Source: Chrysochromulina tobinii (Eukaryota > Haptophyta > Prymnesiales > Chrysochromulinaceae). Taken from it: a DNA stretch of 11,240 nt. The translations under genes were made by a program, and so were the position numbers. Shown here piece by piece: positions 6,355 through 11,240 of this stretch. Location of the stretch: contig JWZX01002062.1 in assembly GCA_001275005.1 (NCBI GenBank), forward strand, positions 1 through 11,240, read 5' to 3'. The notes beneath the pieces were generated by a model. It saw only the letters and a list, made by a program, of their open reading frames with translations, had not been told where the DNA came from and searched no databases. Within the stretch, counting starts at the first letter, position 1. The number at the start of each line of letters is the position of its first letter.

Positions 6355-8362
6355 TCAAAAGCCTGGCCGAGGCCGCGGCGCCGGCGACCGGAACGTGAGT
6401 GGACCTCGGAAGGGAACAGGGCCCCGCGCCGTGTTGAGTGCATGCCGAACGCTTGGCTCCAGGCCACCAGCCCGTAGCAGCGGCATCCGATGTGTCGGAG
6501 GACGTTCAGGTGAGCTTCGAGGCACCACTGGACCAAAACGCGGGGAAACTTCGATGTCCGGTCGTTCACGCTTACCACCCCCGCCGGTCATCAGCGGCGG
6601 CAACTCGGAGGCTGCTGACACCTCCCAGCGCTGGAGTGGCGGAAGGCCGTTCACAGGAGTGTCGCGAGGAACCCTCCAACGCTGTGCACGCTCCTGCTCG
6701 GCGAGCCGCGCTTGAGCTGCTCGCTCGACCGCCGCGGCAATCGAGCCTTGGACCGTCTCGCGGATTAATGGACTGCGCCTTGGAGCACCCACGTCGTTGC
6801 CTGACTGGCCCTGCGGCGATGTCGAGTGCCTTTTGCGCCTCTTGAGCCTGATCACCTTTGGGCCGGTGGGAACACGTAACCACCTTTCCATCTCCTGAAT
6901 ATCCACGGAGCCTCTGTCCTGAACATCGCCGCCGTCGTCCATCTCATTGAACGCATCAAGAGCAACGCTTTTCACATCCGTCTCCCACAATTGCGCGTCG
7001 TCCTCTTTGAAGAAGTTTTGAATCTTGAGGAGAAACTCTCGGCGGCTCAGCTGTCCATCTTGACTGCTGTCCCATGCCTTCATCAGATCGGTAACCTTCA
7101 CATTACCTCGTTTGAGACTTTGCTGAAGGAGAAACCGTAGGCTGTCCACGTTCCAAAGGATGTCTCTCAGCGTGTATACGGCATCAGGAGGCGGCTCCAG
7201 CCTCAAGGCAATGCGTTTGTTCCGCGCATCCAGAGAACACCGGCGGCCGCGGATGAATTCAAACTGAGGACGAGCGACCGTGAGAAATAGCATCGGAGCA
7301 AGGCGACGCGCGTGAGCAGACGTGTGCACGACCGCAGAGATGCAGAGGATTCCGAGCAGTAGATAACCGCTGGTCGCTTACCAGCTCATCAAAGCCTATC
7401 GCTCCTCCATGGTCAGTATCGAGAAAGGCGAAGAGCTGACTGAGAGCGTGCGATGGCCCTTTGTAGCCGAACTTGTCCCGCATGGCAGAGGCGAATTCGA
7501 CGTCGTCGATCACCATCTCATTTCCAGCATCATGATCAAATATCTGCGCGCGCAGGGACATTAGCGGTCGCGGATCAGTGACGAGCAGGTCGGATGACCG
7601 CATGACGATCACATAGCACACAGCCAGACACCTTGATGAGATCGACCACATGGCCACCACTCGCCGTAAGCAAAGCCCTCAGCTCGGCGCGTATGGTCTC
7701 AAAGTCGCGGCCGCGAATGACCCATCCCGTCGCATTCAGAATGTCCGCTCGTTCTAAATCTATGCTGTCGTTCCAAGTGCGAACCAGCGAAGCGAGGAGC
7801 GAGTCACTCGCCTCATCGCCCGGCACATGCACGTCGAGTGCCGATGAATCAGGGATCTCTCGGAAGTTGATGAAGCCGGTGCCATTTGCATCCAGCGCTC
7901 GAAAGACTTCTCGCGATACTGCGCCGAAGCCCATCTCGATTGCTAACGAATCCCACTGCTTTATGTCGAGCCTTCCACGGTCGTTCTTGTCGTAGTAAAT
8001 GAAGGTGTTCAGTACAGTCTCCTTACAGTAATCAACGCCTTTGCCATGGTCCACCGGAAGTACTCGGCGAGGCTGAGGATTCCATCCTGGTCGACGTCTG
8101 CGGCGGAGAACACTGCCCGAAGCTGTTCGATGGAGTGCACTTTGCGTACCCGCTCCGGAACCATCGCCAGGAACGCTTCCCAGTCCAGTTGCCGGTCGCC
8201 AGCCACATCGTACTCAGAGAAACGAGTCCAATCCCTCATCGTCATTTCCGACATTGCGCGGAGTTCTTTCTTCCTGTGCAGCTTCTCGCGCCGATCCGCC
8301 TCCGCCTTCTGCTTCAGCAGCTCAACGGCATCCTCTCCGTCAGGCCTCGGACTCCGCGACAT
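6355..8362 (-). CDS. Eight-EF-hand calcium-binding protein; exons 8362-7632 (apparent frameshift), 7543-7382, 7263-6355
   Basis: The product is about 600 residues if a one-base frameshift near 8024-8050 is bridged. EF-hands form four pairs. Loops start near residue 52 (DVAGDRQLDWEA, degenerate), 89 (DVDQDGILSLAE, canonical), 126 (DKNDRGRLDIKQ, Gln at position 12), 159 (DANGTGFINFRE, canonical), 247 (two extra residues), 286 (DTDHGGAIGFDE, canonical), 363 (DSSQDGQLSRRE, canonical) and about 407 (degenerate). A charged helix (about 12-37) precedes them. The last 170 residues are basic and Pro/Arg-rich, probably disordered. The second intron joins GFDEL to FEFIRGRRCSLD; I recall this motif from multi-EF-hand proteins of dinoflagellates and haptophytes, from memory only. 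The ATG at 8362 has G at -3 and no in-frame ATG lies upstream. A cytosolic calcium sensor or structural role is likely; no signal peptide, kinase or protease domain is visible. The frameshift leaves open a sequencing error or a broken gene. Confidence 0.75.
7264..7381 (-). other. 118-bp GT-AG intron in the EF-hand gene
   Basis: The donor is CTG|GTAAGCG and the acceptor CGTCCTCAG|TTT on the minus strand. It lies in phase 0, directly after the canonical EF-hand loop DTDHGGAIGFDE. Splicing restores GFDELFEFIRGRR across the join. The acceptor is preceded by a pyrimidine-rich tract. Confidence 0.85.
7544..7631 (-). other. 88-bp GT-AG intron in the EF-hand gene
   Basis: The donor is ATCAAG|GTGTCTGG and the acceptor GCGCGCGCAG|ATATTTG on the minus strand, in phase 0. 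CACTGATC and CGCTAATG are good branch-site candidates 30-40 bases before the acceptor. Splicing joins VVDLIK to IFDHDAGNE, the start of an EF-hand. Unlike the AAA gene intron it has no flanking repeat. Confidence 0.82.
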
Positions 8363-8553
8363 TTCGCAGGACGACCAGCACCCAGGCGCGGGACGTCCGA
8401 CACCGAAGAGCTCGATGCGATCTCGGAGAGGCTTTATGTTTCGGAACGGCGAGGAGTAAAGGAACCAAGTGAGAAAGTGTGGGGGAACTCCGAAGTCGTT
8501 ACGGGACCATTTGGAACGCCTCAAGATTCTCTCGTTGATGCTTTCTGGTTTTC
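8363..8553. promoter_or_regulatory. Divergent promoter region between the EF-hand and PDZ genes
   Basis: Only 191 bp separate the two start codons, which point away from each other, so both promoters and leaders must lie here or overlap the genes. No TATA box or clear motif stands out. The minus-strand frame of the EF-hand gene stays open across much of the interval but has no ATG. Co-regulation of the two genes is possible and untested. Confidence 0.5.
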
Positions 8554-9585
8554 ATGAAGCGTACTCCGCAACAAGCAAAGACTGGCAGGAACTTGCAGAG
8601 CCCGGCGCCGGGTCCCGTGGTGCCTCGCTCCCCTAAAGTGCCTCCGAGCCCGATGCCCATCAACGTGACTAGCGACGCCCCAATCAAAGTATCAGGCGAC
8701 GCGCCAATTGGCCTCACGGCCGAGGAGCTTGCGGTCGTCATGGAGATGCGCCGGAGGGCTGCAGCGGAGCGAGGCCAGACAGATCAGATCGCAGTTAGTA
8801 TAGCGAGGGACGTACGGTCAGTCCCGGCGGCCGCCACCGATGCGACACCGGATCTGAGCGAGTTGTCGACACCGCCGTCGACACCAACGCGGCCTACTGG
8901 CTCTGAGGAGGTGATGGCGGCGAAACCGCCGGCCATCGCGGCCGAGTCAGAGGTGCTTCCGTGCGACTGCGGCGAGGGCCCTGAGCGCCTCGTTACGCTG
9001 TACAAGGAAAAACAGTCACAACTCGTAGGCATCCGCTTCTTTGCGCAGGAGGAAGCGCGCAGGCGCGGCATGACGGATGACAAGGCGGCGATCGTGGCGA
9101 TGGTGGCGCCGGGGGGACCCATGGATGGTCTTGCGTCGCGCGGCGACCGCATTGCCACCGTCTCCGGCGTGCCCATGGAGAGCCCGACCCAGGCCGCCAT
9201 AGCACTTCGCAAGAGTGACGGCTACACACTCATTGGTGTGCTGCCTCCATGCCAGCATATCGATCTGTCAGTGGAATCCTCAGAGGTGATGCCCATCGTG
9301 ACGCCGCGCGCCGAGCTCTTCGACTTCAGCTCGATGGGGGCCACCTATGCTGGCTTATCAGCCGGCGACACCTCGTCCACGACGTGTGTCTCTCCCATGG
9401 TAGCCTCGATGATGGCGATGACGGACGGAGATTCGACCTCGGAGGGCCCGAGACCGTCGGGCTCGTCCTCCTCGAAAGCCGTCTCCACAGCCTCCACAAA
9501 GGCCGACAACGACAAAGGGCAAAAGCCTGCCGGGAGCCAACCGCGCACGTTCTTGCGCTGGCTTTCCCCAACGCGGGGGGCGTAA
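8554..9585 (+). CDS. PDZ-domain protein with low-complexity flanks
   Basis: This 343-residue protein has one recognisable domain, a PDZ fold at about residues 146-231. It starts RLVTLYKEKQSQLVGIRFF, where LVGI replaces the usual GLGF carboxylate-binding loop, then shows IVAMVAPGGPMDGLASRGDRIATVSG in two adjacent stretches (180-205; the GD at 197-198 is typical) and the closing helix and strand near 211-231. PDZ domains bind C-terminal peptides and act as scaffolds. The N-terminal 145 residues are Pro/Ser/Ala-rich and include three API-type units (PINVTS, DAPIKVSG, DAPIGLTA at 35-55), then a helix EELAVVMEMRRRAAAERG (57-74). A CDC motif sits at 137-139 just before the PDZ. The C-terminal 100 residues are Ser/Thr-rich and end in RTFLRWLSPTRGA. 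No membrane segment or signal peptide is visible. The start is the first ATG of the frame. The gene is intronless and divergent from the EF-hand gene. Function beyond scaffolding is unknown. Confidence 0.75.
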   Translation: MKRTPQQAKTGRNLQSPAPGPVVPRSPKVPPSPMPINVTSDAPIKVSGDAPIGLTAEELAVVMEMRRRAAAERGQTDQIAVSIARDVRSVPAAATDATPDLSELSTPPSTPTRPTGSEEVMAAKPPAIAAESEVLPCDCGEGPERLVTLYKEKQSQLVGIRFFAQEEARRRGMTDDKAAIVAMVAPGGPMDGLASRGDRIATVSGVPMESPTQAAIALRKSDGYTLIGVLPPCQHIDLSVESSEVMPIVTPRAELFDFSSMGATYAGLSAGDTSSTTCVSPMVASMMAMTDGDSTSEGPRPSGSSSSKAVSTASTKADNDKGQKPAGSQPRTFLRWLSPTRGA

Positions 9586-10156
9586 TGCCATGCGCCCCCG
9601 TGTACCATGAGCGGCGGCACCCAACGGGCTGACGTGCGCTCGCCACGGCGCGCTCGCCACGGCGCGCTCGCCCCTCGAATCGAGGCGTCGTGCCGAGCAT
9701 GGGCCGCTGAGGCGCGGCGGAGGTGCGCGCGGTCTCTGCATGGCTGACACAGCCGACATGGGTGTCTGTGACGACTTGCCTGCCTAGCTATGGTGCGCAC
9801 GAGGGGCAACACCGCTGCACGGGAACGGGCGAAATTCGACATGCATGCCGCGGCACGGTTTCAGGGCCATCCCGCACACGTGTGACGTGATCATCATCCA
9901 AAGTAGTTTGTCATCGCCCGTCTCAGATTTCAAGTATCAGATGTGCAGTTCTATCAGAGTGTGCCGAGAAGATATGGCGCGCATGGTTACGTATGTGTGC
10001 GCGCGCAGTTGTGCAACATCAGATATGCCAAGACAACGCGTCCCGTGCCCCGGCGGCGTGACGTAATCGAGACCTCCGCGCTGTAGTTCTCGCGTGACGG
10101 CAGACTCTTGGCGAGCACCACGGTCCTCGGTGCAGGTTGGTGAGACCGCACTCACT
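9586..10156. other. Intergenic between the PDZ and ankyrin genes
   Basis: This 571-bp region carries the PDZ gene 3' UTR and the ankyrin gene promoter and leader. It includes a 14-bp tandem repeat (9637-9672) and a GCATGC-rich patch around 9840-9850. Frames on the minus strand here are Arg/Ala-rich shadows of GC composition. I recognised no RNA gene. Confidence 0.45.
9637..9672 (+). repeat. 14-bp tandem repeat, about 2.6 copies
   Basis: The unit CGCTCGCCACGGCG is present at 9637-9650 and 9651-9664, followed by a partial copy to about 9672. It lies about 50 bp after the PDZ stop codon, in the presumed 3' UTR. Confidence 0.85.
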
Positions 10157-11240
10157 ATGACTATCAGTGTGGACCCACTATTAGCGCCGTCCAGCCCATC
10201 GGCCGGTGGGCCCTCGAGCTATCGTGGAAGTGGCATCGTTGCAATCCACAACCAACTCGATGCCGCCCTGCAACTTATGCTCCGCGACGCAGAGGCCGGC
10301 CGGAGGCGCGCGCTGGACGTACTCAAAGAAGCATCCACGCACGGCGCGGCCCTCGACCTGAACGAGCGTCTGCTCAAGGTGTGCAAAGACGGCAACGTCG
10401 CGGCCGCAACGCTGCTGCTCCGGCTCGAGTCGCGGCCAGATGTCAATGCCATCGGCCGGATCGAGTCGTTAGGCCTAACGTCACCGCTAATAGCGGCGGC
10501 CTCCTGTGGAAGTCTTGACCTCGTCGACCTGCTGCTCAAGAACCACGCCGAGCCCAACCTGGCTGTGGGCGATGCGAACACGAAGAACGCAATCTACGTA
10601 GTCTCACAATTGCCTGAGAGCAACGCGCTTCGCTCGAAGCTCTTGAATCTGCTCTGTGACGCGGCGCGCAAGAAGCAGCTGGACGAGTCGGCCACGCGAC
10701 ATCTGGGTACGTCGGCCAGCACGTTCGTACCCGCCGCCGGCTCGCCGCCCGGCACCCTCCCCGACGGCTCGCCTTGCGTCCTATCCCCATATGAGCTGCG
10801 GCTCGCCCTGTCGATGGCTGCCCCTGCCCCTCCGACGAGCTTCGGGAGCACGGTGGATTATGCGGAGGAACTGAACGACGAGGGCGAGGAAGAGGAGGCC
10901 GAGCTCGACGAGGCCGAGATGGCGCCCGAGATGGCGCCCGAGCCCAACGTCAACCCGGTGACTCTTCGTCGAATTGAAGCTGTTCTCGCTGGGAATGCGG
11001 GCCCTCCGGAGCCTCACGACCCCACGGCGCGACATGTCCATCGCATCGCGACGCGAGAGTGGGGCGGCGGGGCGCTCTACCGCAATAGCGCTCTGCCGGT
11101 CGCGTGGGTCGAGCCCAGCAGCAGCAGCAGCAGCAGCAGTGGCGGCGGCGTCGGCGGCGGCGGCGGCGGCGGCGGCGGCAACCGCAGCGGCGGCGGCAAC
11201 CGCAGCGGCGGCGGCGGGGCCAACCGCAGCGGCGGCGGGG
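10157..11240 (+). CDS. Ankyrin-repeat protein, N-terminal part (runs off the window)
   Basis: An open frame begins with ATG at 10157 (A at -3) and stays open for 361 codons to the right edge, so the C-terminus is missing. Residues 68-137 resemble two ankyrin repeats. The clearer one, about 105-137, reads SLGLTSPLIAAASCGSLDLV followed by DLLLKNHAEPN, the usual TPL-AA-G-V-LL-GA-PN pattern. The preceding LNERLLKVCKDGNVAAATLL (68-87) fits the end of an earlier repeat. Ankyrin repeats mediate protein binding. After them come a Pro/Ser linker, a highly acidic segment (236-254) ending in a duplicated EMAPEMAPEP, then a conserved-looking RREIAVL-like helix region written here as RRIEAVLAG (271-279). 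The visible tail is eight serines (321-328) and then Gly runs with three NRS units (about 341-358). No catalytic domain is visible in this part. An intron may follow beyond the window. Codon use matches the neighbours. Confidence 0.7.
   Translation, partial: MTISVDPLLAPSSPSAGGPSSYRGSGIVAIHNQLDAALQLMLRDAEAGRRRALDVLKEASTHGAALDLNERLLKVCKDGNVAAATLLLRLESRPDVNAIGRIESLGLTSPLIAAASCGSLDLVDLLLKNHAEPNLAVGDANTKNAIYVVSQLPESNALRSKLLNLLCDAARKKQLDESATRHLGTSASTFVPAAGSPPGTLPDGSPCVLSPYELRLALSMAAPAPPTSFGSTVDYAEELNDEGEEEEAELDEAEMAPEMAPEPNVNPVTLRRIEAVLAGNAGPPEPHDPTARHVHRIATREWGGGALYRNSALPVAWVEPSSSSSSSSGGGVGGGGGGGGGNRSGGGNRSGGGGANRSGGG
11116..11240 (+). repeat. AGC/GGC trinucleotide runs with repeated Gly-Asn-Arg-Ser units
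   Basis: Seven AGC codons and one AGT (11116-11139) are followed by GGC runs. From about 11179 three units pair a short Gly run with AACCGCAGC, encoding GGGNRS-like repeats. The array continues to the window edge. It keeps the frame of the ankyrin gene throughout, so it may be translated as a flexible tail. Confidence 0.85.

Noticed and set aside
7957-8026. A 41- or 71-base intron starting at the GTAAGG donor at 8026 as the explanation of the EF-hand frame change
   Set aside because: Such introns would restore the frame, but they would remove all or part of a well-formed EF-hand (FIYYDKNDRGRLDIKQW). The other introns in the window are also longer (88-118 bp). I kept it only as a fallback.
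9326-9842. Minus-strand Arg/Ala-rich open frames antisense to and beyond the PDZ gene
   Set aside because: They show no domains, and their composition is that expected from GC-rich DNA read on the opposite strand.
10219-10851. Minus-strand open frames over the ankyrin gene
   Set aside because: They are Ser/Arg-rich shadows. The plus frame contains a recognisable ankyrin repeat and is open for 361 codons.

Overview
The window looks like nuclear DNA from a GC-rich, compact genome of a single-celled eukaryote. The evidence is a Rab7-type GTPase, a ten-segment sugar-phosphate/nucleotide-sugar transporter, PDZ and ankyrin proteins, a multi-EF-hand protein, and three short GT-AG introns of 98, 88 and 118 bp, all in phase 0. 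A microalga such as a haptophyte, or a relative with similar EF-hand proteins, is my best guess from composition and protein style. This is an inference and the lineage is not proven. There are no bacterial operon signals, no rRNA or tRNA that I could recognise, no transposase and no CRISPR array.

Layout from left to right: (1) 1-449, non-coding leader or promoter; (2) 450-1508 (+), an intronless TPT/SLC35-like transporter; (3) 1509-2088, intergenic with short repeats; (4) 2089-2703 (+), an intronless Rab7-like GTPase; (5) 2704-3343, the spacer between convergent genes; (6) 3344-5832 (-), a BCS1-like membrane AAA ATPase of 796 residues with one 98-bp intron; (7) 5833-6354, a GC-rich spacer; (8) 6355-8362 (-), an eight-EF-hand protein with two introns and an apparent one-base frameshift; (9) 8363-8553, a short divergent promoter region; (10) 8554-9585 (+), a PDZ-domain protein; (11) 9586-10156, a spacer with a 14-bp tandem repeat; (12) 10157 to the right edge (+), the N-terminal 361 codons of an ankyrin-repeat protein with a Ser/Gly-rich tail.

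The genes do not form an obvious pathway. Rab7 and the transporter belong to general membrane traffic and solute exchange. The AAA ATPase resembles the mitochondrial BCS1 class. The EF-hand, PDZ and ankyrin proteins are signalling or scaffold types. The divergent EF-hand/PDZ pair shares a 191-bp promoter region and could be co-regulated.

The most striking feature is the intron of the BCS1-like gene. It is bounded by an exact 26-bp direct repeat, so its 3' end is a copy of the end of the upstream exon. Its body is three perfect 21-bp tandem units, each with a GT donor-like start and a CTGAT branch-like motif. Splicing the 98 bp restores the frame exactly. This looks like an intron born recently by local duplication.
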